DNA of 64,000 nt. It comes from Gemmatimonadota bacterium. Its GTDB lineage: Bacteria > Gemmatimonadota > Gemmatimonadetes > Gemmatimonadales > Gemmatimonadaceae. Made by a program: the position numbers and the translations under genes. The stretch lies in contig VHBO01000007.1 of the NCBI GenBank assembly GCA_016871895.1, forward strand, positions 1 through 64,000. The letters are read 5' to 3'. Each line of letters opens with the position of its first letter. Within the stretch, counting starts at the first letter, position 1. This document shows positions 1 through 9,999 of the stretch, in pieces. Below the pieces are notes generated by a model, which did not search any database, was not told the origin of the DNA, and saw only the letters and a program-made list of their open reading frames with translations.

Positions 1-23
1 ACGAGCAGAAGGGAGCGCATTGG

Positions 24-58
24 GGCTGGAGGCTGGAGGTTGAAGGCTGGAAGCTGGA
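24..58. repeat. Degenerate tandem heptamer repeat (GGCTGGA GGCTGGA GGTTGAA GGCTGGA AGCTGGA)
   Basis: Five consecutive 7-mers read directly from sequence, downstream of the btuD-like gene. Confidence 0.7.
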
Positions 59-112
59 AGCGAGGGGGCAGGTATCCGGTGTCAGGCATCACCGACGACA
101 GAGGGCGGGTGC

Positions 113-1021
113 TCAGCGCCTCCCGCGGCCGCGGAGCGGCACGAGGACCGGTGCGCCGACCGCAGGATCCCGGCTCACCACGAGGGGCCAATCGTACACC
201 GACTCCAAGACCTCACCGCGCATCACCTCGTCCGCCGACCCATCCGCCGCGACGCGGCCCTGCTGCAACAACACGATGTGATCGGCGAACCGCGCCACGA
301 GGTTCAGCTGGTGGCTCACGAGCAGGACCGTCCGGCCCTCGCGCGCGAGCGCGTCGAAGAGTTCGAAGGCCGCCATCTCGTGGGCGACATCGAGGAAGGT
401 CGTCGGTTCGTCGAGCACGAGGACCTCGCCGCCCTGGGCGAGCGCGCGCGCCACACGGACGCGCTGCCACTCGCCCCCCGACAGCTCGGCGGTCGACCGC
501 GCGAGGAGCGACGTGACGGACGCCCGCTCCGCCGCCGATGCGATGGCGTCACGATCGTGCGCGGTCTCGCCACCGAATCCGCGGCCGTGCGGATGCCGAC
601 CCAAGGCGATGAAGTCACGCACCGGGAGCGCGAAGGCTGGCTCCTCCCGCTGGGGGACGACGGCGAGCCGCCGCGCGAGGGCGCGTCGCCGCGCGGGATC
701 GAGCCGCGTGCCGCCGGTCTCGATGGCCGGCTCTCCCACGTGGCCGTTCGTCGCATCGTGCGGCACGTTCCCTGCTTCAGCGTTCGCACCGGCGCGTGCA
801 CCGACGCTCACACCGGCGGCCGCGACTGCGCCGCGCACCCGGATCGTCCCCGCCGAGGGCGCGACGCGCCCGAGGAGCGTGCGGACGATCGTGCTCTTGC
901 CCGACCCGTTCGGACCGACGACGGCGGTCAGCGCCCCCGCGCGCGCCGTGAACGAGACGCCCTCGAGCGCGGGACGCGTGGCACGCGGATACCGCACGGT
1001 GAGCCCATCGATCTCGATCAT
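113..1021 (-). CDS. btuD: ABC transporter ATP-binding protein, iron/cobalamin (FecE/BtuD) type
   Basis: MIEIDGLTVRYPRATRPALEGVSF..., Walker A GPNGSGKST, signature LSGGEWQRVRVARAL, Walker B VLVLDEPT; internal ATG at 1019-1021 overlaps the permease stop; B12 assignment from upstream riboswitch. Confidence 0.85.
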   Translation of the reverse strand: MIEIDGLTVRYPRATRPALEGVSFTARAGALTAVVGPNGSGKSTIVRTLLGRVAPSAGTIRVRGAVAAAGVSVGARAGANAEAGNVPHDATNGHVGEPAIETGGTRLDPARRRALARRLAVVPQREEPAFALPVRDFIALGRHPHGRGFGGETAHDRDAIASAAERASVTSLLARSTAELSGGEWQRVRVARALAQGGEVLVLDEPTTFLDVAHEMAAFELFDALAREGRTVLLVSHQLNLVARFADHIVLLQQGRVAADGSADEVMRGEVLESVYDWPLVVSRDPAVGAPVLVPLRGRGRR

Positions 1022-1998
1022 CGTGCCGCCGCGGCGCGGAGCCGCCAGACGAAGAACGGGACACCGAGGAGTGCGGTCACCGCACCGAGCGGCAGCTCGG
1101 CGGGCGTGACGGCGCGGCGCGCGACGGCATCGGCGAGGACGACGAGTGCGCCGCCGATCCCGGCCGAAACGGCGAGCGCCGGTCGCACGCGCGTGACGCC
1201 GAGGGTCCGTACGAGCGACGGGACGACGAGCCCGACGAAGCCGATGAGCCCCGCACCAGAAACGGTGGCGGCCGCGACGAGTGCCGCGACGAGGAAGAGC
1301 CGCCGGGTGACGCGGTCGACGTCGAGCCCGAGCGCCGCGGCGGGTTCCTCGCCGAGCGCCAGCACATCGAGATCGCGTCCCCACCAGAGGAGGAGCCCGC
1401 CGCCGAGCGCCACATACCCTCCGACCCAGCGGACATCCGACCAGGTGGCGTCGGCGAGTGACCCCATCATCCACCAGAGGGCACCACGGACCGTGCCCTC
1501 GGGCGCGGTCGCGAGCGCGACCATGATGGCCGCCGTACAGAAGGCGCCGACGATCACGCCCGCCATCACGAGGATGCGCGGGTCCGACGCGCCGCCCGCC
1601 GCGCGGGCGACAGCGAGCACGAGGGCGACGGCGCCCATCGCCCCGACGAAGGCGGCGAGCGGGGTCAGCGTGGGGGCGAGCACGCCGGCGGCGGTGGCAA
1701 GCACCGCTCCGACCGCCGCGCCGCCGGAGACGCCGAGCAGGTAGGGCTCTGCCAAGGGATTCCGCAACGTGGCCTGCATCGCGCCACCGCTGACGGCGAG
1801 CCCCGCACCGACGACGAGTCCGAGCGAGACGCGTGGCAAGCGGAGGTCCCAGAGGATGGCACGGGCGACCGGATCCCCCGGTCCGCGCAGTGTGTCGATG
1901 ATTGTCCCGAGCGCCATCGGGACCGCGCCCACGGCGAGACCGATGACGACCGCGACCGCGACGAGGCAGACGGTGTGAAGGGCCACGCGCGACGTCAC
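1018..1998 (-). CDS. btuC: FecCD/BtuC family ABC transporter permease
   Basis: Multi-TM; RLPR..GLVVGAGLAVSGGAMQATLRNPLAEPYLLGVSGGAAVGAV typical of FecCD; GTG start at 1996-1998 overlaps btuF stop. Confidence 0.88.
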   Translation of the reverse strand: MTSRVALHTVCLVAVAVVIGLAVGAVPMALGTIIDTLRGPGDPVARAILWDLRLPRVSLGLVVGAGLAVSGGAMQATLRNPLAEPYLLGVSGGAAVGAVLATAAGVLAPTLTPLAAFVGAMGAVALVLAVARAAGGASDPRILVMAGVIVGAFCTAAIMVALATAPEGTVRGALWWMMGSLADATWSDVRWVGGYVALGGGLLLWWGRDLDVLALGEEPAAALGLDVDRVTRRLFLVAALVAAATVSGAGLIGFVGLVVPSLVRTLGVTRVRPALAVSAGIGGALVVLADAVARRAVTPAELPLGAVTALLGVPFFVWRLRAAAAR

Positions 1999-2879
1999 CG
2001 CGTGCTCACGCCGGCGGCGAGCAGCGCGCGCAGATGCACCGCGGCCTCCCCCATCCGCACCCCGGGCTTCCCGACGAGGGCCGTGTCGACGACGAGGATC
2101 CGTCCTTCGCGGACCGCACGGACCGCTTGCCACGCAGCACTCGTCCGAATCCGCTCGGCCCCCGCAGGGCCGGCGAGGACGTACATCGGGTCGCGGCGGA
2201 CGATCTCCTCAAGCGCGACCTGCGGGGAAGCGGCCGGGAGGTCGTGGAAGATCGACCGGCCGCCGGCCGCCTCGACGAGTTCGTCGAGGTAACTCCCCGC
2301 CCCGATGGTGATCACCGGCGCGTCCCAGATATGCCAGAAGAGGGTCGGTCGCTGGGTCGGGGTAGTTGAGGCGACGACGGCGGCGATCGTCGCGGCGACG
2401 GAATCCGAGGCGGCGTGTGCCGCCGAATCGAGCCCCACCGCGGCCCCGACAATCGGCGCCACGCGCGCGAGGTCGGCGACCCGGTCGGTGCGGAGGGTGA
2501 GCGTCATCACGCCGGCTGCACGGAGCCGTCGCGCCGCGGGGCGATTCGACTCGCTCTGATAGAGCAGCACGAGGTCCGGCCGCTGCGCGAGGATCGCCTC
2601 GACGTTCGGCTGCATCCCGTCGCCGACGTCGGGGACGTCGGCCGCCGGGCCGAGGTCCCAGTGCGTGCGGCCGACGAGCCGATCGCGCGCACCGATCGCG
2701 AGCAGGAACTCGGTCATCACCGGATTCAGCGACACGACCCGACGCGCCGGGGCCGCGAGGCGGACGGAGTCGCCGAAGTCATCAACCACGACGGCGCCCG
2801 CGCCCGCGGCACGCTCGGCTCGCGTACAGGCCGCGGCGACGCAGAGCCAAGCGACGAACAGGAATCGGACGCATCGCAC
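1995..2879 (-). CDS. btuF: Periplasmic cobalamin/metal-chelate substrate-binding lipoprotein (BtuF-like)
   Basis: VRCVRFLFVAWLCVAAAC lipobox; ARRVVSLNPVMTEFLLAIGARDRLVGRTHWD; adjacent BtuC/D; cobalamin riboswitch upstream. Start (GTG 2877-2879) inferred. Confidence 0.85.
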   Translation of the reverse strand: MRCVRFLFVAWLCVAAACTRAERAAGAGAVVVDDFGDSVRLAAPARRVVSLNPVMTEFLLAIGARDRLVGRTHWDLGPAADVPDVGDGMQPNVEAILAQRPDLVLLYQSESNRPAARRLRAAGVMTLTLRTDRVADLARVAPIVGAAVGLDSAAHAASDSVAATIAAVVASTTPTQRPTLFWHIWDAPVITIGAGSYLDELVEAAGGRSIFHDLPAASPQVALEEIVRRDPMYVLAGPAGAERIRTSAAWQAVRAVREGRILVVDTALVGKPGVRMGEAAVHLRALLAAGVSTR

Positions 2880-2880
2880 G

Positions 2881-2914
2881 AAAAACGCTCCACCGAGAGA
2901 ATCGGAGGAGCGTT
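2881..2914 (-). terminator. Intrinsic terminator-like hairpin (riboswitch expression platform), overlapping SD-like GGTGGAG
   Basis: Minus strand AACGCTCC-t-CCGA-ttctc-TCGG-t-GGAGCGTT followed by T-run (GTTTTTC); 8-bp plus 4-bp stems. Confidence 0.75.
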
Positions 2915-2997
2915 CAGATGCACGTGGCCCGTCCTCGGCCACGACTGCCCGAGGTGTCGGCGACGCCACCAACCCTCCCCCGAGGGTCGATCATGGC

Positions 2998-3145
2998 GCG
3001 GACGTGGGTCGTCTCCTGGCTCCGGGCCGTCGCGCCCGCCTTCCCGGGGTCGTCCCCAGTGGCGTCGTGAGCGTGACGTGCTGCTGCCCGATACAGTGGC
3101 GGGGCCGCGCCGGCATTGCACCGGCTTCCGTCTCCCGCGTCCGCG
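2998..3145 (-). promoter_or_regulatory. Cobalamin (AdoCbl) riboswitch aptamer
   Basis: Minus strand GGAAGCCGGTGCAATGCCGGCGCGGCCCCGCCACTGT (B12 box) and GCCAGGAGACGACCC; P1 pairing GCGGACG/CGTCCGC. Confidence 0.93.
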
Positions 3146-3164
3146 TTCAGTTGTCGGACGGAGG

Positions 3165-4346
3165 TTACACCGTGCCGCCGGGTTTGGCAAGGACCGCGGC
3201 GAGACGTTCGGTGAGCCGGGCCCGCGTCATCGCGTGCACCGCCCGCTCCTCGTCGGTCGGAGCCGGCATCGCGGCGAAGCGCTCATCGAGGGCGGCCACC
3301 TCGAGCGCGAGGCGCGCCGCCGCGTCGGGACCGCCCGCCGGCCGGCGCGGCGCCCGCTGCCGCCAGGCGCGCCCGATGCCGAAGAGGAGGCCCGCCGCGA
3401 GGACGATCGCCACACCGATGACGATCACCGTGACGCGTCGATCGCCGGCCATCGGATCCGCCGGCACCACGATCCGGAGCGTCTGCGCCGCGGTGACGTC
3501 CTGCGCGAGGAAGCGCTTGAACGGCCGCCCCTCGATCTCGACGGGGTCGGTCGCGGCGAGGCCGGCGCCGGTCACGGTGGCGCGCGCGTCCTCGACGAGG
3601 ACCTCGAGCACGGGGACCGCGACCTCGACGAGGATCTCAAGCGGGGCCTCCACCGGCACCGTGTACGAGAACGAGAACTGTCGGAGGCCGGGCGAGAGCG
3701 GCGCGTCGACCCGCACGCGGCCGCCGACGACCCGGATGGCATCCTCGGAGACGTCCCCCTGCCCGGGCGCCACGGCATCGACGCCCGGGGGCAACGGCGC
3801 CTCGAAGGTGAACCCCTCCGCCCCGGCGACGCGCGTCACCGCGCCGTCGTTACTGAGTTCATAGGCCTCGAGGACCATCCGGCGCGCACTCCCCGTGTCG
3901 GCGGCGGTGACGATCACGTGCCGCCCGCGCACGGCGATCGGCAGCGGCGCGCTCGACGTGTCGTACACCATCAATTCGGCGATACCATCCCGCACCACCC
4001 GCTCGCGCACCGGCGGCGTGAAGTAATTCACCCCGCCACGGTTGGTCGAGACGAAGTAGACCGCCAGCGTGTCGCCGGTGGCGCGATACCGAAAGGCAAA
4101 ACGTCCGTCGGCCCCGGTCCGCATCGAATCGACGGGACCGGCGGCATCGGGACCGACACGATGTAAGGTGACCCAGGCGCCCGCGACCGGTCGGTCCCCC
4201 GACGCGTCGGGGCGCGCGATCCGGCCGGCGATGCTCCGCGCCTCGCCGGCGGGGATCGACTGCGCGGTGAGCGGACGCGCCGAGAGCGACGCCATCAGCC
4301 CGACCACGGCCCCGATCACCACGAGGGCGCGCCGGTGACGCGTCAC
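3165..4346 (-). CDS. Hypothetical exported/membrane protein with carboxypeptidase regulatory-like (CarboxypepD_reg) domain
   Basis: Signal peptide, GRIARPDASGDRPVAGAWVTLHRV...GRFAFRYRA, C-terminal TM VTVIVIGVAIVLAAGLLFGIGRAW; start inferred (GTG). Confidence 0.6.
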   Translation of the reverse strand: MTRHRRALVVIGAVVGLMASLSARPLTAQSIPAGEARSIAGRIARPDASGDRPVAGAWVTLHRVGPDAAGPVDSMRTGADGRFAFRYRATGDTLAVYFVSTNRGGVNYFTPPVRERVVRDGIAELMVYDTSSAPLPIAVRGRHVIVTAADTGSARRMVLEAYELSNDGAVTRVAGAEGFTFEAPLPPGVDAVAPGQGDVSEDAIRVVGGRVRVDAPLSPGLRQFSFSYTVPVEAPLEILVEVAVPVLEVLVEDARATVTGAGLAATDPVEIEGRPFKRFLAQDVTAAQTLRIVVPADPMAGDRRVTVIVIGVAIVLAAGLLFGIGRAWRQRAPRRPAGGPDAAARLALEVAALDERFAAMPAPTDEERAVHAMTRARLTERLAAVLAKPGGTV

Positions 4347-4410
4347 CGCGTCACCGCGCACCGCGCGCACCGCACCGATCCGACGCGCCCGAGCGCCCCC
4401 CGGCCGCACC

Positions 4411-5589
4411 TCAGCCGCCGCGGACGGCGCGACGGAGCTCGGCGACCTTGTTCGTGCGCTCCCAGGTGAAGAGCGACACCGACTTCCCGAACCGCGTGGC
4501 CTTCTCCGGCGACCGACCGAAATGCCCGTAAGCGGCGGTCGGGCCGTAGATCGGCTTCTTGAGATCGAGGGCGGTGATGATCCCGCGCGGCGTGAGGTCG
4601 AACACCTGCTCGACCGCCTTCATGATCACGCGCTCGTCGACGGCCCCGGTGCCGAAGGTGTCGACCATCACGGAGACGGGCTTCGCGACCCCGATGGCGT
4701 AGGCGACCTGCACCTCGCAACGCGTGGCGAGCTTCGCCGCGACGATGTTCTTGGCCACCCAGCGCGCCGCATAGGCCGCCGAACGATCGACCTTCGACGG
4801 ATCCTTGCCGGAGAACGCGCCCCCGCCGTGCCGCCCCATCCCGCCGTACGTGTCGACGATGATCTTGCGGCCCGTGAGGCCGGCATCGCCGTGCGGGCCG
4901 CCGATCACGAAGCGCCCGGTCGGATTGATGTGGACCTTCATCTTCTTCGCGCGCAGCTCAGGCGGGATGACCGCCTCGATGATGTCGCGCTTCACGGCGG
5001 CGTGGATCGCCTTGTTCCCCACCGTGTCAGCGTGCTGCGTCGAGATGACGACCGTGTCCACTTCGACCGGCCGTCCATCCTCGTACACCACGGAGACCTG
5101 CGACTTCCCGTCGGGACGCAGCCAAGGGAGCGTCCCATCCTTGCGCCGGTCCGCGAGCGCCTGCGTGAGCTTGTGGGCGAGCGTGATCGGGAGCGGCATC
5201 AGCTCCTCCGTCTCATCGCAGGCATACCCGAACATCATCCCCTGGTCACCGGCGCCACCGGTGTCGACCCCCTGCCCGATGTCCCGGGACTGCTGGCCGA
5301 GCGCGTTCAGCACACCGCACGAATCGGCATCGAAGCCGATCCCGGCCTCGGTGTACCCGATCTGCTTGATCGTCTCGCGCACGAGCCCGCGCAGGTCCAC
5401 CCACGCCGCCGTCGTCACCTCGCCGAAGATGGTCGCGAGCCCGGTCGTGACCATCGTCTCGCACGCGACGCGCGAGTGCGGGTCCTGCGCGAGGAGCGCG
5501 TCGAGCACGGCGTCGGAGATCTGGTCGGCGACCTTGTCCGGGTGCCCCTCGGTGACGGACTCGGAGGTGAAGAGATGGCGATGCAGCAT
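4411..5589 (-). CDS. metK: S-adenosylmethionine synthetase
   Basis: [64 protein letters not shown]. Confidence 0.98.
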   Translation of the reverse strand: MLHRHLFTSESVTEGHPDKVADQISDAVLDALLAQDPHSRVACETMVTTGLATIFGEVTTAAWVDLRGLVRETIKQIGYTEAGIGFDADSCGVLNALGQQSRDIGQGVDTGGAGDQGMMFGYACDETEELMPLPITLAHKLTQALADRRKDGTLPWLRPDGKSQVSVVYEDGRPVEVDTVVISTQHADTVGNKAIHAAVKRDIIEAVIPPELRAKKMKVHINPTGRFVIGGPHGDAGLTGRKIIVDTYGGMGRHGGGAFSGKDPSKVDRSAAYAARWVAKNIVAAKLATRCEVQVAYAIGVAKPVSVMVDTFGTGAVDERVIMKAVEQVFDLTPRGIITALDLKKPIYGPTAAYGHFGRSPEKATRFGKSVSLFTWERTNKVAELRRAVRGG

Positions 5590-5654
5590 GAGCGCGGGGA
5601 TGAGAGTGGAGAAGCGGTTCGGCGTCGACGAACAGAACTAGAACGATACGAGAC

Positions 5655-7421
5655 TCAGCCGAGGCCGAGCAACCCGTCGAGCGTCGACTCGCCGAGCTCG
5701 CCGACGAGCGCCGCACGGAGGCCGCGTTCGACATCGGCGGGCGTCGCCGCCCGGAGGGCCTCCTGCGCAGCGGCGGTGGCGGCGGCGAGCGAGACGCCAC
5801 GCACGAGGCGCTTCACGAGCGGGATCCCCGTCGCGGCCACGCTGAGTGTGCGGACGCCGAGCCCGAGCAGCGCGAACGCCATCAGCGGTTGCGACGCCAT
5901 CTCGCCACAGACGCTGACCTCGACTCCGCTCGACGCCCCCGCCTCGACGGTGCGGGCGATCAGCCGCAGCACGGCGGGGTGCAGCGGAGTGAAGCGCGTC
6001 ACGAGCGAGGCGTTTCCGCGATCCACCGCGAGGGTGTACTGCACGAGGTCGTTGGTGCCGAGGCTCAGGAACGCGACCTCCCCCGCGAAGGTGTCAATGG
6101 CGATCGCTGCCGCGGGCGTCTCCACCATCACGCCGAGCGGGACATCGCGGCGGTGCGGCACGCCACGCCGCGCGAGATCGGCCGCGGCCTCCTCAAGGAG
6201 GAACCGCGTCTGACGCACCTCGTCGACGGAGACGACGAGCGGCAACATGATGCGCACGTCACCCTCGGCCGCGACGCGGAGGAGCGCCTGCAGCTGCACC
6301 GAGAAGATCGCCGGCTCGTCGAGACACATCCGAATGGCGCGCCACCCGAGGAACGGGTTCGGCTCGTGCGGGAACCCCCCCACCGGGAGCTTGTCGCCAC
6401 CGACGTCATAGGTGCGGATCACGACGGGCTGCCCCGGGAACGCGCGGAGCACGTTGCGATACGCCTCCACCTGCTCCTCCTCGGTCGGCATCGCCGCGCG
6501 CCCGACCACGAGGAACTCGGTCCGCATCAGCCCCACTCCTTCGGCGCCCGACTCCACCGCGCGCACCGCCTCGTCGGGGAGGTCGACGTTCGCCCGCAGC
6601 GCCACGCGATGGCCGTCGGTCGTCACCGCCTCCCCCACCGCCTCGGCGGAGAGCACCGCGAGGGCTTCCGCCTCCCGCTGCGCCCGGTCGGCGAAGGCGC
6701 TCAGCTCCGCCGCGGTCGGCTTCGGCAGCAGCACGCCGTTGGACGCGTCGAGGATGACGCGCTCCCCAGTGCGCACCCGCTGCGTCGCGTCGAGCAACCC
6801 GACGACCGCCGGGAGCCCGAGCGAACGCGCGAGGATGGCGACGTGCGACGTGCGCGTGCCGGCATCGGTCGCGATGCCGACGATCGCCCGCCGGTCGAGC
6901 TGCACGGTGAGGCTCGGCGTGAGGTCGTGGGTGACGAGGATCACGCCGTCCCCCCGCGCGAGATCGACGGGATCGTGGTCGGGGAGGCCGAGGAGGAGGG
7001 TGAGCAGCCGGATCTGCACGTCGATGAGGTCACTCGCTCGCTCGCGCATCAGCGGATTCGTCGACCGACCGAAGCGCTCGCGCCATTCGAGGAGCACGAG
7101 GTCGACTGCCTTCTCCGCGGCGAGGTTCTGCCGGATGAGCGCCTCGATGCTCTCCCGTAGGCTCGGATCCTCGAGCATCGCGACCTGCACCTCGAAGATC
7201 GCGGCCTCCGCGGGCCCCGCGTTCGCCTCGGCGCGCGCGTGCACTACCCGCAGACGGTCGATCGCCGCGGCGACGGCCTCGCGCAGCCGCTCCAGCTCGC
7301 CGGCGACCTCCCCATCCGACACCAGCCGCGACGGCACCTCGGGCACCTCCCATCGCAGGAGATGCACCGTCCCCGAGACGATGCCCGGGGAGGCGGAGAC
7401 GCCGTGGAGCGGCGCGCCCAT
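5655..7421 (-). CDS. ptsI: Phosphoenolpyruvate-protein phosphotransferase (PTS Enzyme I)
   Basis: GTRTSHVAILARSLGLPAVVG active site; EGVGLMRTEFL; FLSLGTNDLVQYTLAVDRGN. Confidence 0.97.
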   Translation of the reverse strand: MGAPLHGVSASPGIVSGTVHLLRWEVPEVPSRLVSDGEVAGELERLREAVAAAIDRLRVVHARAEANAGPAEAAIFEVQVAMLEDPSLRESIEALIRQNLAAEKAVDLVLLEWRERFGRSTNPLMRERASDLIDVQIRLLTLLLGLPDHDPVDLARGDGVILVTHDLTPSLTVQLDRRAIVGIATDAGTRTSHVAILARSLGLPAVVGLLDATQRVRTGERVILDASNGVLLPKPTAAELSAFADRAQREAEALAVLSAEAVGEAVTTDGHRVALRANVDLPDEAVRAVESGAEGVGLMRTEFLVVGRAAMPTEEEQVEAYRNVLRAFPGQPVVIRTYDVGGDKLPVGGFPHEPNPFLGWRAIRMCLDEPAIFSVQLQALLRVAAEGDVRIMLPLVVSVDEVRQTRFLLEEAAADLARRGVPHRRDVPLGVMVETPAAAIAIDTFAGEVAFLSLGTNDLVQYTLAVDRGNASLVTRFTPLHPAVLRLIARTVEAGASSGVEVSVCGEMASQPLMAFALLGLGVRTLSVAATGIPLVKRLVRGVSLAAATAAAQEALRAATPADVERGLRAALVGELGESTLDGLLGLG

Positions 7422-7423
7422 CG

Positions 7424-7690
7424 TCAGCGCTCCCCGAACTTCCCGTCGACGAGCGCGACGAGGGCGTCGAGCGCCGCCTCGGCATCCTCCCCGTCGGCAC
7501 GGAAGACGATCGTCGCGCCCTGCTCGGCCGCGAGCATCATCACGCCCATGATGCTCTTCGCGTTCACCTCGAGCCCGTCGCGGGCGATGGTGATGCTCGA
7601 GCGGAAGCGCCCGGCGACCTTGACGATCTCGGCGGCGGGACGGGCGTGGATCCCATGCGCGTTCTGGACCTGCAGCGTGCGTTCGGGCAT
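7424..7690 (-). CDS. ptsH: Phosphocarrier protein HPr
   Basis: MPERTLQVQNAHGIHARPAAEIVK (His15) ... VNAKSIMGVMMLAA (Ser46). Confidence 0.97.
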   Translation of the reverse strand: MPERTLQVQNAHGIHARPAAEIVKVAGRFRSSITIARDGLEVNAKSIMGVMMLAAEQGATIVFRADGEDAEAALDALVALVDGKFGER

Positions 7691-8451
7691 CAGCGCACCA
7701 ACGAGAGGAAGGTGAAGAGGGCGAGCACGATGATCGCGAGCCGCCACCCCGCGATGCGGCCCTGCAGGGCCGTGATCAGGGCGGCGCCGGCGACGACGAC
7801 GCCGAGGACGAGGCCGAGGACGACGCGCCCCGGACCGATGATGCCGACCGCGGCGCTCGGCAGCGCCAGGCCCGCGAGGAGCGCGGTCGCCCGGGTGACG
7901 TGCGCGGGGCCACGGCGCAGCACCGGCGTGCCGAGGGCCTGCGCGACGTGCAGCCCGTGACGCCATCCCGCCCGCAGGCCCCACGCACGGAGGGCGAGGT
8001 GCACCGTGTTGTAGGCCCCGAGGAAGAGCCCCACCACGAGGATCGGCGACGCGCCGAGCCCAAAGGCGAGGAGGGCGAGCGCGGAGCAGAACGGGAGCCA
8101 CCCAGCCCAGATGAGACGATCCCCGACGGAGCCGAGCGGCCCCGTCGCCGCCACCTTGAAGCGCTCGATCTGCGCAGGTGGAACGCCATCGAGCTCGGCG
8201 CGCGCGAGCGCGCCCACCGCGACCGCGGCGAGGTACGGATGCGCGTTGAAGTATCCGCTCTGGCGTGCCATCGCCTCGCAGTACGCGGGACCGCCCCGTC
8301 CGCCGGGGAGACGCCGGAGCGCCGGTTCGAGGGCGAAGGCGATCCCGTTGCCGGTCATCGTCTCGTAGTTCCAGGCGCCCTGGATCGCGAAGAGGCGGAG
8401 AAACATCGCGCCGTGCACGTGTGGCGGGAGCGTCGGAGGCGCGGCGGTCAC
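7690..8451 (-). CDS. PTS mannose/fructose/sorbose family IID component
   Basis: FLRLFAIQGAWNYETMTGNGIAFALEPALRRL; FNAHPYLAAVAVGA; GPLGSVGDRLIWAGWLPF; GTG start overlaps IIC stop. Confidence 0.9.
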   Translation of the reverse strand: MTAAPPTLPPHVHGAMFLRLFAIQGAWNYETMTGNGIAFALEPALRRLPGGRGGPAYCEAMARQSGYFNAHPYLAAVAVGALARAELDGVPPAQIERFKVAATGPLGSVGDRLIWAGWLPFCSALALLAFGLGASPILVVGLFLGAYNTVHLALRAWGLRAGWRHGLHVAQALGTPVLRRGPAHVTRATALLAGLALPSAAVGIIGPGRVVLGLVLGVVVAGAALITALQGRIAGWRLAIIVLALFTFLSLVR

Positions 8452-9143
8452 AGGAGCCCTCCCGCGAGCGCGAAGCCGGCGAGCAGGCCGGCCCCGAGGT
8501 ACCACGGGGCGCCGGGCGTGGTGCGACCGAGCTTCCAGAGCGCCGCCAACCCGACGGCGGACGCGGTGCCGACGACCATCGCACGCGAGAAGGAGGCGGA
8601 GATCGTCATCGCCGCGAGCGCCGAACGATACGCCGGCAACGCCACGAGGAGCACGCCGCCAGTGAGCAGCCCCCCGCGGAGGACGTCGGCGGTGAGTCCG
8701 GCGAGCTGCAACGCCACCACGGCACTCCCCGATCCGCGGGCGATCCGGACCTGCTGCCGCTTCGCGAGCGCGGCGTTGACCCGTCGCAGCAGATGCATCG
8801 ACGCCCCACCGAGCCCGGCCGTGCCGAGGGCGAACAGCACGGCGAGGAGCATCGCCCCCGTCGTTCCATCGGCCACGGAAGTGAAGAGCGCACTCCCAAC
8901 GACGGAGGCCGAGCCCCACTCAGGATAGCGGGTGGCGCCGAAGGGCATCGCCTCGAGGGCGAAGAATTCGAGGGCGACGCCGACGAGGAGGCCGCGGTCG
9001 GGGGCTCCGAGGAATCCGCCGACGAGCGTCGCCGCGACGATCGGTCGCGAGACCATCGCCTGCGGGAACGCGACGACATCGAGCCCGAGGAGGGCGCCGA
9101 GGAGGGCGAGCGGTACCAGCTGACCGACGAGGACCTCGATCAC
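8448..9143 (-). CDS. PTS mannose/fructose/sorbose family IIC component
   Basis: GALLGLDVVAFPQAMVSRPIVAATLVGGFLGAPDRGLLVGVALEFFALEAMPFGA. Confidence 0.88.
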   Translation of the reverse strand: MIEVLVGQLVPLALLGALLGLDVVAFPQAMVSRPIVAATLVGGFLGAPDRGLLVGVALEFFALEAMPFGATRYPEWGSASVVGSALFTSVADGTTGAMLLAVLFALGTAGLGGASMHLLRRVNAALAKRQQVRIARGSGSAVVALQLAGLTADVLRGGLLTGGVLLVALPAYRSALAAMTISASFSRAMVVGTASAVGLAALWKLGRTTPGAPWYLGAGLLAGFALAGGLL

Positions 9144-9631
9144 TCGGTTCCGTCCGCCGCGAGCACGGCCTCGAGAGGGATCGGCGCCGAGGTCGGCACA
9201 TCCTGTGCCGACACGTGCACGCCGCGCGCTGCGAGCCCCCGCAACGCCGTCTCCTCGCTCGGCGAGAGGAAGACGAACCGGAGACGAGGCACGCGGTCTG
9301 TCCGGTGATGCAACCCCCCAATCGTCACCTGCTGGACCGCCGGCACCGAGTCAACCAGTCGCACCATCGTCGCGACATCGGCGGTGAGGAGCATCCCGGC
9401 GCGCGCATCCGCCTGATACCCCGGGAGTGCCGCGGCGGCCTCATCCACCGTCGCGAACCGCACCTCCATCCCTTCCGGCGTCCCCATCCGATACAGCTCC
9501 TGCTCCCACGGCGCCGCCGCGATGGCATCATCGACGACGACGAGAAAGCCGAGGGCGTGCGGAAGCCCCCACCCGATGACGACCTGGCCGTGCACAAGGC
9601 GGTCGTCGATGCGGAAGAGCTCGAGCGTCAC
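9140..9631 (-). CDS. PTS mannose family IIB component
   Basis: LFRIDDRLVHGQVVIGWG with phosphorylatable His. Confidence 0.93.
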   Translation of the reverse strand: MTLELFRIDDRLVHGQVVIGWGLPHALGFLVVVDDAIAAAPWEQELYRMGTPEGMEVRFATVDEAAAALPGYQADARAGMLLTADVATMVRLVDSVPAVQQVTIGGLHHRTDRVPRLRFVFLSPSEETALRGLAARGVHVSAQDVPTSAPIPLEAVLAADGTE

Positions 9632-9999
9632 GCGCCCCCCCCGACGACGGCAAGCGCGCCCTGGCCGGCGCGCACCGCCGCGGCGACTTCGCTCCCGGTG
9701 ACGTACGCCAAGAGCACGGGGAGCGAGACCCCGGTGACGACGACGAGCTCAGGCCGCGCGCGCGCGATGCGCCGCGCCGCCATTGTGCAGCTCCCCGCCG
9801 GGAGGTCGGTGAAGAGCACCGCCGCCCCCGACGCGTCGAGCGCCGCCTCGAGCGCGGCGCGGATCTCGTCGGGGGATCCCCCCTCGTTGCTCACCGCCAC
9901 TAGGGCGTGCTGCGTCCCGACGATCTGCGTGACGGCCGAGCAGAGCCCCGCCGCGACGCTTCCGTGTCCCGCAACGACCGCGGCGCGGACGTCACTCAT
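9628..9999 (-). CDS. PTS mannose family IIA component
   Basis: AAVVAGHGSVAAGL active-site His; TDLPAGSCTMAARR; VTGVSLPVLLAYV. Confidence 0.9.
   Translation of the reverse strand: MSDVRAAVVAGHGSVAAGLCSAVTQIVGTQHALVAVSNEGGSPDEIRAALEAALDASGAAVLFTDLPAGSCTMAARRIARARPELVVVTGVSLPVLLAYVTGSEVAAAVRAGQGALAVVGGGA

Noticed and set aside
2415-4166. 583-aa plus-strand ORF
   Set aside because: Overlaps btuF, the riboswitch and a signal-peptide protein on the other strand; composition is low complexity.
4411-5654. SAM riboswitch upstream of metK
   Set aside because: Only about 65 bp separates ptsI and metK and no SAM aptamer motif is visible.
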